Made by a program: the position numbers and the translations under genes
Part shown: piece by piece, positions 1 to 5,168 of the stretch
Layout: each line of letters opens with the position of its first letter
Position numbering within the stretch: the first letter of the stretch is position 1
The notes under the pieces: model-generated
Seen by the model: only the letters and a program-made list of their open reading frames with translations
What the model was told of the DNA's origin: nothing
The model's database searches: none
Assembly: GCA_018376905.1 (NCBI GenBank)
Contig: JAHAAK010000059.1
Location: forward strand, 1 to 7,124
DNA: 7,124 nucleotides
From: Collinsella sp.
Lineage (GTDB): Bacteria > Actinomycetota > Coriobacteriia > Coriobacteriales > Coriobacteriaceae
Reading direction: 5' to 3'

Positions 1-127
1 TGAATTAGACACTCACCATTGTCGGCCTAATCCGCGGTCTTTCATGCAGCAGGGGCTCTCAATGTTTTTATGTCCTGCTCATATCGTCTCTGCCGGCAGC
101 TGGGGACACTCCTTGGCATGATTTTTC

Positions 128-167
128 TGGGACGGAAGGCGAAATTAGCCAAAAGAGCCCCGTCCCA
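128..167. repeat. Inverted repeat, copy 1 of a GGGACGG/CCGTCCC intergenic element
   Basis: TGGGACGG (128-135) and CCGTCCCA (160-167) form a perfect 8-bp inverted repeat. A small inner GGC/GCC pair (138-140/148-150) lies between the arms. The right half and its flank (148-172) recur almost unchanged at 476-501, so this is one of two copies of a short dispersed element in the window. It resembles REP-like intergenic palindromes, but the family is not identified. Confidence 0.6.
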
Positions 168-347
168 AATGAGCTGGTTTCAAAAGGATGGCGGATTACG
201 GGGCTGGACCGGACTTGGCTGACCATGACTGAAATGGCAAAAATAAAACCGCAGGTAGACGGCTTGTTGAAAATCGAAAATGGCCGTTATGGTTGGGGGT
301 TATCGATTTAGCCCCGTAAACCGGGGTAGTTTTGAAATGGCACTAAA

Positions 348-375
348 TTAGCATCAGTAAAAAATTCGATGCTAA
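348..375. repeat. 8-bp inverted repeat with A-rich loop
   Basis: TTAGCATC (348-355) and GATGCTAA (368-375) are perfect inverted repeats around a 12-nt A/T-rich loop. The element sits 7 bases before the larger inverted repeat at 383-443. It could be a weak hairpin or a protein-binding site; nothing shows which. Confidence 0.5.
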
Positions 376-382
376 AGAAAGC

Positions 383-443
383 TGCGGTGGAATAGTTCCT
401 GGAGGCCGGGGTTTTGGCGGAAATCAGGAACTATTTCACCGCA
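383..443. repeat. Long inverted repeat (19-bp arms, 23-nt loop)
   Basis: The left arm (383-401, TGCGGTGGAATAGTTCCTG) pairs with the right arm (425-443) at 18 of 19 positions. The one exception, G390, faces a T, so a plus-strand RNA would pair along the full length. The 23-nt loop contains GGGGTTTTGG (408-417) at its centre. The same 10-mer occurs at the loop centre of the first unit of the array at 3928-4464, although the arms are unrelated. The architecture (arms of 16-19, loop of 23-25) is also shared. It is probably a dispersed non-autonomous element; the family is unknown. Confidence 0.75.
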
Positions 444-452
444 ACTGAGGAG

Positions 453-501
453 GGGACGGGGTTGATGGCGGGGTAGCTAAAAGAGCCCGGTCCCAAAATG
501 A
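453..501. repeat. Inverted repeat, copy 2 of the GGGACGG/CCGTCCC element
   Basis: GGGAC (453-457) pairs with GTCCC (490-494), and the adjoining GGG (458-460) pairs with CCC (486-488) if G489 is bulged. The right side, 476-501, matches 148-172 except for two substitutions and one extra A. Read on the minus strand it lies just beyond the operon's end hairpin. Its TTTT runs (minus strand) could add to transcription stop, but no clean terminator is formed. Confidence 0.55.
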
Positions 502-507
502 CTACTT

Positions 508-540
508 GATGTGACAAAGGGACTATCCCTTTGTCACATC
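508..540 (-). terminator. 14-bp perfect hairpin at the operon end, overlapping the last codons
   Basis: GATGTGACAAAGGG (508-521) and its exact reverse complement (527-540) flank a 5-nt loop (522-526). On the minus strand the hairpin begins within the last codons of the DUF1667-type gene, and the TAG stop (523-525) falls inside the loop. A T-tract does not follow directly; the first run of four T comes about 9 bases later. Intrinsic termination is therefore plausible but not certain. It may be a dispersed REP-like palindrome doing duty as a 3' end structure. Confidence 0.65.
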
Positions 541-921
541 CATGCTGGCGACTAGGTTGATGTTGGTGTCTAGGAAGTTGGGGAGGATTGTGTCGCCCAT
601 GTGGATGGGGGCGTTGACGACCAAGCCGCGGATGAGGGCCATGGCTTGAGCGTGGAGCTTGAGCGGGATGGCTTCGGCCGTGCGCACCGGCAGCAGCGCC
701 TCGTCGCCGCCGGATACGGCAACGGTGGTGGTGAGCACGCGCATGGGGCAGGTGAGCTCCTGGTGTGAGAACGTATCGCCGCGCGGGCAGCTGTTGCCGG
801 TCACGGAGCGCACCTCTACCACGGCGCCGTCTGCGTCGCGTTCCACCTCTACAGTCAGGAGACACTCGGATGGGCAGGTGGTGCAGTTGAACTGCAGCGA
901 CTCGATCACATTTGTGCTCAT
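523..921 (-). CDS. DUF1667-type cysteine protein of a FAD-oxidoreductase operon
   Basis: A 132-residue soluble protein with the DUF1667 signature: CxxCPxxC near the N-terminus (C13, C16, C20), then C45 (NSCPRGD) and C58 (LTCPMR). The cysteines look suited to binding a metal or Fe-S cluster; this is inference, and the family is not well characterised. Proteins of this type follow GlpA-like and pyridine-nucleotide FAD oxidoreductases in glycerol-related operons of anaerobes, which is exactly the order here, so it is probably a subunit or maturation partner. ATG at 921 was chosen because GAGGAGG stands upstream, 4 bases separate it from the preceding stop, and homology starts there. The last residues (after VASM) are encoded by one arm of the hairpin at 508-540, so the C-terminus looks altered by that repeat. 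Confidence 0.85.
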   Translation of the reverse strand: MSTNVIESLQFNCTTCPSECLLTVEVERDADGAVVEVRSVTGNSCPRGDTFSHQELTCPMRVLTTTVAVSGGDEALLPVRTAEAIPLKLHAQAMALIRGLVVNAPIHMGDTILPNFLDTNINLVASMDVTKG

Positions 922-925
922 GGCT

Positions 926-2299
926 TTACGCCTCCTCAATGGGATCGACGGACAGGACAATCTCGCTAACACCCAGGTCGAGTGCGCGCTGAATCACCTT
1001 TGCCGGTAGCGGGAAGCTCTCCATTACGCTCGGTTTAAACGGGCGGACCTTACCTGCAAACAGTTCCTCGTTACCTGCCAGAATGCGCACACGGGCGGCG
1101 TCGACCGGTCGGCGTACGCGGAAGTTGAGTTTGGTGAGTGCCACAGTCGAAATGCGTTCCGGCAGCGCGTAACCCGCAACGCCGGCGGGGGAGACCGTAA
1201 GCTGACAGCCCGGGCCCGCCACCCCCGCTGCGGTGTCGACAGCCCCCAACGCCCACGCCGCCGCGGCTGCACCGGCACGCTCGGACTCGGTCGTCACATT
1301 GTCGGCCAGATCGTGCACGTGCAGCACGTTGCCGCAGGCAAAGATGCCCGGAACGCCTGTCTGCAAGTTCTGGTCCACCACGGCGCCGCGCGTGCGCGGG
1401 TCAAGTTCAACGCCTGCGGCAACCGAAAGCTCGTTCTCGGGAATCAGGCCCACCGAAAGCAGCAGCGTGTCGCACGGAACGACGCGTTCGGTCCCCGGAA
1501 TGGGCACCAGATGCTCGTCAACTTGGCTCACCTCGACGGCCTCTATGCGGTCGTGACCGATCACACGTGTGACCGTTGTCGACAAATGTAGCGGAATGCC
1601 AAAATCGTCCAGGCAATTCTTCACATTGCGGCGCAGGCCGTTGGCGTACGGCATGAGCTCGTACACGCCCTCGACCGAAATCCCCTCGAGCGTGCAGCGA
1701 CGCGCCATGATCAGCCCGATATCGCCCGAGCCCAAAATGACAGCGCGCGAGCCGGGTTTGAGGTTTTCGATATTGATGTATCGCTGCGCCAGACCGGCCG
1801 TAAACACGCCGGCGGGCCGGCTGCCGGGAATCTTGATCTCGCTGCGGGTGCGCTCGCGGCAGCCCATGGCAAGGACGACGGCACGTCCGGTGAGCTGCAG
1901 CATGCCGGCGGGACTCATGAGCATGACGGTGTGGACAGCGGCGTTGTCTGTGTCCGCTGCGCCTGAGCCCCCGTCAATCCCGATCACCATGCTGTCCAAG
2001 AACAACGCGATGTCGGTCGCGCGCACCTGGTCGATAAAGCGCTGCGCGTACTCGGGGCCGGTGAGTTCCTGCTTAAAGTGCGACAGACCAAAACCCGGGT
2101 GAATGCACTGGCGGAGGATGCCGCCCAGGTGCTGCTCGCGCTCCACGATGGCCACGCGTGCGCTGGCCTTATGCGCGGCAAGCGCGGCCGCCATGCCGGC
2201 AGGTCCGCCGCCGATAACGACCACGTCGAACGCCTGCGTCGACACCGACGCTACAGGTCCGGCCTCCGCGCGTCCGTCGCACATATCAAACGTCGCCAT
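926..2299 (-). CDS. NAD(P)/FAD-dependent oxidoreductase (glycerol-operon type)
   Basis: A 457-residue flavoprotein of the two-dinucleotide-binding-domain class. An FAD-binding GGGPAG lies at residues 30-35, followed by GGILRQC (59-65) and a family-typical AGVFTAGLAQ (163-172). A second Rossmann motif GSGDIG (190-195) is for NAD(P)H, and GIFACGNV (318-325) is the usual C-terminal FAD contact. There is no CxxC redox pair of the thioredoxin-reductase kind; a single Cys65 sits near the flavin site. It probably exchanges electrons between NAD(P) and its partner flavoprotein encoded upstream, in the cytoplasm. The start has an AGGGGG ribosome site about 9 bases away, and only one base separates it from the upstream stop, so translation is likely coupled. 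About 22 residues precede the Rossmann fold, a somewhat long N-terminus. The exact substrate is not shown by the sequence. Confidence 0.9.
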   Translation of the reverse strand: MATFDMCDGRAEAGPVASVSTQAFDVVVIGGGPAGMAAALAAHKASARVAIVEREQHLGGILRQCIHPGFGLSHFKQELTGPEYAQRFIDQVRATDIALFLDSMVIGIDGGSGAADTDNAAVHTVMLMSPAGMLQLTGRAVVLAMGCRERTRSEIKIPGSRPAGVFTAGLAQRYINIENLKPGSRAVILGSGDIGLIMARRCTLEGISVEGVYELMPYANGLRRNVKNCLDDFGIPLHLSTTVTRVIGHDRIEAVEVSQVDEHLVPIPGTERVVPCDTLLLSVGLIPENELSVAAGVELDPRTRGAVVDQNLQTGVPGIFACGNVLHVHDLADNVTTESERAGAAAAAWALGAVDTAAGVAGPGCQLTVSPAGVAGYALPERISTVALTKLNFRVRRPVDAARVRILAGNEELFAGKVRPFKPSVMESFPLPAKVIQRALDLGVSEIVLSVDPIEEA

Positions 2300-2300
2300 C

Positions 2301-3758
2301 CTAGCGCACCCCCTTCAGCGGTCCCTTGACTAGCCAAGAACCAGCATCCTCCAACAGCACCTCGCTGGGGTTGCAGCCCAGCTCGCGCGCCAGGATTGCC
2401 ACCACGCGGCTCTGGCAAAAGCCGCTTTGGCACCGACCCATGCCGGCACGACAGCGGCGCTTGACGCCCTCGACCGAAACCGCGCCCGGGCGGCGCCGAA
2501 TCGCGGCCACGATCTCGGCCTCCGGCACCGTTTCGCAACGGCAGACGATTTGCCCCCACGCGGGGTCGGACTCAATCAGCTTCTCCTTGCGAACAAGCGG
2601 CGCGCGGTCAAAGTCGTCCGGCGCACGGCGAATCGGGTCCCAATCGTCCCGTTCGCGCAAGGCCACGCCGGTGTCGCGCAGTATCTTCTCCATGCGCTCG
2701 GCAATGGCTGGCGCGCTCGCCACACCCGGCGACTGAATGCCTGCCGCCTGGAACAGCCCCGGCACCACAGCCGACTGCCCAATAAAGAAGTCGTTCGTAC
2801 CCTGAATGACCGGACGCCCGCCGGCAAACGCGCGCACCACGCGGCGCGTGTCCAGATCGGGCACCAGCTTGCGCGCACCGGTCAGGAGCGCGTTGACATC
2901 GCCCGCATAGGTCTGCGTGTCGCCCGGCTCGCGCACGGCGGCGGTCGCGGTAATCACGGTGTTGCCATGCACGGTACCCGTGACGATGACGCCCTTCGAT
3001 ATCGGCGTCGGCACCGGGTAGAGTGGCATCAGCGCGCGCGGTTCCTTGTCCAGAACCGCAATGTTTCCCTGGCGCCAGACCATCTGGAACTCCTCGGCGC
3101 CGGCCATATGCGAGATGTTCGCGGCTCCGTTGCCCGCGGCGTTGATCAGATAGCGACAGCGCACGTCGCCGGCGGGCGTTGCCAGCGTAAAGCGCGCGGT
3201 TTCGTCATCTGAGCCGGCAACCTCAATTGCCTCCACTGGCGCAGATCGCATAAATGTCACGCCGTTGGCAACCGCGTTTTCCAGCGCGGCAATGGCCACT
3301 TCAAACGGGTCAACGTAACCAGTCGAAGGGCACCACAGCGCGCATGTGGCCTGGGCGCTTGCGCGCGGTTCCAGCTCGTGGATGCGCTCGGGGCCGATAA
3401 TCGACAGCTCGGGCACGCCGTTGGCCAGGCCATTCTGGCGCAGCTTCTCCAGGTGTCCGCGGTCATCGTCGTTAAACCCCAGCACCATCGATCCGGTGCG
3501 GCGGAATAAAAAGCCCAGCTCCTGGGACCACGTGCCATACAGCTCGCAGCCGCGGGCGTTGACCTGCGCCTTTACGGTGCCCGGCGCCGGATCGTAGCCG
3601 GCGTGCACCAGACCGCCGTTGGCCTTCGAAGCTCCCAGCGCGATATCGTTTGCTGCCTCGACCACGCAAATGGACAGGTCAAACCGCGCGAGCTGCCGCG
3701 CGATGGCGCACCCGATAATGCCCGCGCCCACAATCGCGATATCAAACGTTTCTGTCAC
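2301..3758 (-). CDS. GlpA/LhgO-like FAD dehydrogenase with C-terminal [2Fe-2S] domain
   Basis: A 485-residue protein and first gene of the operon. The N-terminal DAO-type FAD fold has GAGIIG (11-16), the ribose-binding Glu34 and GASKANGG (42-49). The later AGIQSPG (339-345) is typical of GlpA-like glycerol-3-phosphate dehydrogenases and L-2-hydroxyglutarate oxidase relatives. The C-terminus is a BFD-like [2Fe-2S] domain with C406-x-C408 and C443-x4-C448 as likely ligands. An additional Cys436 stands where relatives often have Thr (KRRTRAGMGRC becomes KRRCRAGMGRC). It probably oxidises sn-glycerol-3-phosphate or a similar 2-hydroxy compound and passes electrons through the Fe-S centre to the partner proteins. 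It is shorter than E. coli GlpA (about 540). The start is GTG, with GGGAGG only 4 bases upstream. The substrate is inferred from family and context, with L-2-hydroxyglutarate as an alternative. Confidence 0.88.
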   Translation of the reverse strand: MTETFDIAIVGAGIIGCAIARQLARFDLSICVVEAANDIALGASKANGGLVHAGYDPAPGTVKAQVNARGCELYGTWSQELGFLFRRTGSMVLGFNDDDRGHLEKLRQNGLANGVPELSIIGPERIHELEPRASAQATCALWCPSTGYVDPFEVAIAALENAVANGVTFMRSAPVEAIEVAGSDDETARFTLATPAGDVRCRYLINAAGNGAANISHMAGAEEFQMVWRQGNIAVLDKEPRALMPLYPVPTPISKGVIVTGTVHGNTVITATAAVREPGDTQTYAGDVNALLTGARKLVPDLDTRRVVRAFAGGRPVIQGTNDFFIGQSAVVPGLFQAAGIQSPGVASAPAIAERMEKILRDTGVALRERDDWDPIRRAPDDFDRAPLVRKEKLIESDPAWGQIVCRCETVPEAEIVAAIRRRPGAVSVEGVKRRCRAGMGRCQSGFCQSRVVAILARELGCNPSEVLLEDAGSWLVKGPLKGVR

Positions 3759-3775
3759 AGTGCCTCCCAGACGAG

Positions 3776-3790
3776 TTGACAGGCTGTCAA
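3776..3790. promoter_or_regulatory. Candidate operator: TTGACAG-G-CTGTCAA palindrome
   Basis: A perfect 7-bp inverted repeat around one base lies 17 bases upstream of the GTG start of the FAD dehydrogenase gene, so within the promoter or leader region of the leftward operon. A TTGAC-N5-GTCAA layout is reminiscent of CRP/FNR-family sites, but no family can be assigned. On the minus strand a possible -10, TAGGAT (3798-3803), lies just upstream with no good -35, so the promoter may need an activator. This is inference from position and symmetry only. Confidence 0.45.
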
Positions 3791-3927
3791 TAAAACCATC
3801 CTACGGTCTGGGCGCTCCCGGTACGGTGGCAATGCGGCGAACAGCCCCGCAACATCCGCCAACGGCAGGCGAGGGGAGACCCGGCAACGTCGACGTCTTT
3901 GTCTGCTGATCCCGGTGCCGGAGGTTT
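3791..3927. other. GC-rich non-coding stretch between operon promoter region and repeat array
   Basis: No gene is supported here. It has small palindromes (TGCGG/CCGCA at 3833-3837/3847-3851; ACGTCGACGT at 3887-3896) and is sharply more GC-rich than the array that follows. It should contain the 5' end of the leftward operon's transcript if the promoter lies far upstream. I recognise no riboswitch. Confidence 0.5.
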
Positions 3928-4464
3928 GTCTCGATCTGTAACAGTAAGAGGGGTTTTGGAGCCCAAGATGTTACAGATCGAGATTGAAGCCGGGGAGAGA
4001 TTCTTCTGTCTCGATCTGTAACATCTAGGGACCGTTTTGGGGTCTAGATGTTACAGATTTAGATGAACCTATCAGTCGGTTTCGAATGTCTAAATCTGTA
4101 ACGGTAAGACCTGTATTTACCGAGTTGTTGTTACAGATTGAGATTTAAGTCGGGGAAAGAATAGTTTGTCTAAATCTGTAACATCTGGGATTGTTTTTGC
4201 CGAGTAACTGTTACAGATTGAGACATTCGGCCTGGACAATTTCCTTTGTCTCGATTTGTAACAGTTAGCTGATGATTTGGTTTCTAGACGTTACAGATCA
4301 AGACAAACCTTCCAGCGGATTTTGAATGTCTCGATCTGTAACAGTAAGAGGGATTTTGGGGCCCAAGATGTTACAGATCGAGATTGAAGTCGGGGAGGGA
4401 CCCCTGTGTCTCGATCTGTAACACCTAGACCCGGATTCCGCTCCCACCTGTTACAGATTGATAT
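3928..4464. repeat. Seven-unit, 80-bp-period array of alternating inverted 16-mers
   Basis: The arm GTCTCGATCTGTAACA starts at 3928, 4008, 4088, 4168, 4248, 4328 and 4408, exactly 80 bp apart. The complementary arm TGTTACAGATCGAGAY starts at 3969, 4049, 4129, 4209, 4289, 4369 and 4449, always 41 bp after its partner. Linkers are invariably 25 nt (left to right arm) and 23 nt (right arm to next left arm), so a dyad centre occurs every 40 bp. The right-arm core GTTACAGAT is unchanged in all seven; the outer bases vary. The linkers are related to one another: unit 1 and unit 6 (3928-4000, 4328-4400) agree at 69 of 73 bases. All left arms are preceded by T. The array is AT-richer than its surroundings and lies between divergent genes. 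Options: tandem sites for a dimeric DNA-binding protein, a structured RNA of serial hairpins, or a BIME-like mosaic of mobile repeats. No family recognised. Confidence 0.95.
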
Positions 4465-4519
4465 GTTTGTGTCCGCGCCGGCCCCGTACCCAGCCGTAGT
4501 CCCATATAAACAAACCCCG

Positions 4520-4528
4520 TGGTAAACT
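4520..4528 (+). promoter_or_regulatory. Possible extended -10 for the zinc-ribbon gene
   Basis: TGGTAAACT carries the TGn extension and four of six -10 consensus bases, 35 bases before the start codon. No good -35 is seen at 17 bases upstream, as may be tolerated for extended -10 promoters. TAATAT (4541-4546) and TATAAA (4505-4510) are alternatives. If transcription starts near 4535 the array is outside this mRNA; if it starts upstream of 3928 the array is in the leader. Not decided by the sequence. Confidence 0.3.
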
Positions 4529-4550
4529 TGACCGGACTGTTAATATTCCG

Positions 4551-4555
4551 AAAGG
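4551..4555 (+). promoter_or_regulatory. Shine-Dalgarno deciding the 4564 start
   Basis: AAAGG sits 8 bases before ATG 4564. No comparable purine run precedes the in-frame GTG at 4519, which favours the shorter protein. Confidence 0.6.
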
Positions 4556-4563
4556 TACCTGTA

Positions 4564-4995
4564 ATGTCCAAGTACATCTCCGAGCTCATGTCGCCGCAGC
4601 TTATGGGCGTCGTCTATGCCTTTGTTGGCTTTATCATCGCCCTGTATGTGCTGTCGGTCGTCTATGTGTTCATCGACGCTCGCCGCCGCGGCGCCAGCGC
4701 CTATGTGGCATGGGGCATCATCGCCCTCATCCCGTTTGTGGGCCTCATCGCCTACCTGGTCCTGCGCCCGCACTCCTACGCGGCCGACCGCGAGGAGCAG
4801 GAGCTGGACATGGCCCTGCGCGAGCGCCAGCTTGCCCAGTACGGCACCTGCCCGCAGTGCGGCGCTCCCATCGAGAAGGACTTTGTCGTCTGCCCCGTGT
4901 GCGACACCCAGGTTCGCAACGTGTGCCCCAGCTGCCATCGCCCGCTCGATGCGCACTGGAAGGTCTGCCCCTACTGCCGAACTCGCATCCAGTAA
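4564..4995 (+). CDS. Small membrane protein with a double zinc ribbon
   Basis: A 143-residue protein, function unknown. Two transmembrane helices are predicted at about residues 13-37 and 48-67. The second, WGIIALIPFVGLIAYLVLRP, resembles the PLDc_N / short-integral-membrane motif seen at the N-termini of cardiolipin synthases and some signalling membrane proteins. A charged helix (about 75-92, EEQELDMALRERQ) follows, then two tandem four-cysteine zinc ribbons (C96, C99, C110, C113 and C121, C124, C135, C138) of the DZANK type. The positive DARRR segment between the helices suggests that this loop is cytoplasmic, which would place both termini outside; the zinc ribbons would more usually be cytoplasmic, so the topology is open. 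ATG at 4564 is preferred over a GTG at 4519 because AAAGG lies 8 bases before it and the GTG has no ribosome site. It is the only gene immediately downstream of the 80-bp array. A role in zinc-dependent binding or membrane regulation is a guess. Confidence 0.85.
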   Translation: MSKYISELMSPQLMGVVYAFVGFIIALYVLSVVYVFIDARRRGASAYVAWGIIALIPFVGLIAYLVLRPHSYAADREEQELDMALRERQLAQYGTCPQCGAPIEKDFVVCPVCDTQVRNVCPSCHRPLDAHWKVCPYCRTRIQ

Positions 4996-5094
4996 CGCAT
5001 CCATCGCCGGGCCGGCCGCAAACCACGGGCACCGCGCACCCCGCGCAAGCGCCCCGCAGCCCCGCCCCCACACGATGAAGCATGCGTAGAAAAT
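4996..5094. other. C-rich non-coding spacer
   Basis: The stretch between the zinc-ribbon stop and the terminator hairpin is very C-rich on the plus strand. It has no start codon with a ribosome site and no recognised motif beyond GGCCGGCC (5010-5017). It would form an unstructured C-rich 3' UTR; Rho-dependent termination is conceivable but not shown. Confidence 0.4.
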
Positions 5095-5130
5095 CGCCCG
5101 CCGTGCCATTAAGGTGCGGCGGGCGCTTGT
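5095..5130 (+). terminator. Strong GC hairpin after the zinc-ribbon gene
   Basis: CGCCCGCCG (5095-5103) pairs with CGGCGGGCG (5117-5125). The stem continues through two G-U pairs and two C-G pairs to a 5-nt loop ATTAA, for 13 pairs in plus-strand RNA. The T-tract after it is poor (CTTGT), so termination may be partial. An A-rich run just before it gives a T-run on the opposite strand. The -35 of the thrS promoter begins one base after the stem. Confidence 0.65.
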
Positions 5131-5154
5131 ATACCAAGGCAACCTGCCTATAAT
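5127..5154 (+). promoter_or_regulatory. Promoter of thrS
   Basis: A perfect -10 TATAAT (5149-5154) lies 16 bases after a partial -35 TTGTAT (5127-5132). This predicts a transcript start near 5161 and a leader of about 76 nt. It is the best promoter in the window. Confidence 0.75.
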
Positions 5155-5168
5155 GATTCAAGTTAAAA

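Larger units (their letters stand above)
1..507. other. Non-coding intergenic region rich in inverted repeats
   Basis: I see no credible gene here: no open frame with a ribosome site or a recognisable protein. The stretch is less GC-rich than the flanking genes and is filled with inverted repeats, listed separately (128-167, 348-375, 383-443, 453-494). A minor hairpin, CCCCG/CGGGG with a 5-nt loop, lies at 312-326, and a 10-bp palindrome CTGCCGGCAG at 90-99. It lies downstream of the leftward operon. The function of the first 120 bases is unknown; they may be the flank of a gene outside the window. Confidence 0.7.

Noticed and set aside
922..972. Upstream start for the DUF1667-type protein
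   Set aside because: It would overlap the preceding gene by about 47 bases without a ribosome site; ATG 921 has GAGGAGG.
2427..3212. Plus-strand open frame opposite the FAD dehydrogenase gene
   Set aside because: Arg/His-rich translation with no family features, antisense to a well-supported gene.
3928..4464. CRISPR array
   Set aside because: Repeats alternate in orientation, are only 16 bp, and linkers are related to each other rather than unique; no cas gene in the window.
3928..4464. Replication origin with iterons or DnaA boxes
   Set aside because: No TTATCCACA-type boxes, no replication gene nearby, and alternating rather than direct repeats.
4519..4563. Longer zinc-ribbon protein starting at GTG 4519
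   Set aside because: No ribosome site upstream, and the added residues would overlap the likely -10 region; ATG 4564 has AAAGG at good spacing.
3928..4995. Type III toxin-antitoxin (tandem-repeat RNA antitoxin before a toxin)
   Set aside because: Known antitoxin repeats are shorter direct repeats, and the downstream protein is a membrane zinc-ribbon protein with no resemblance to a ToxN-type nuclease.
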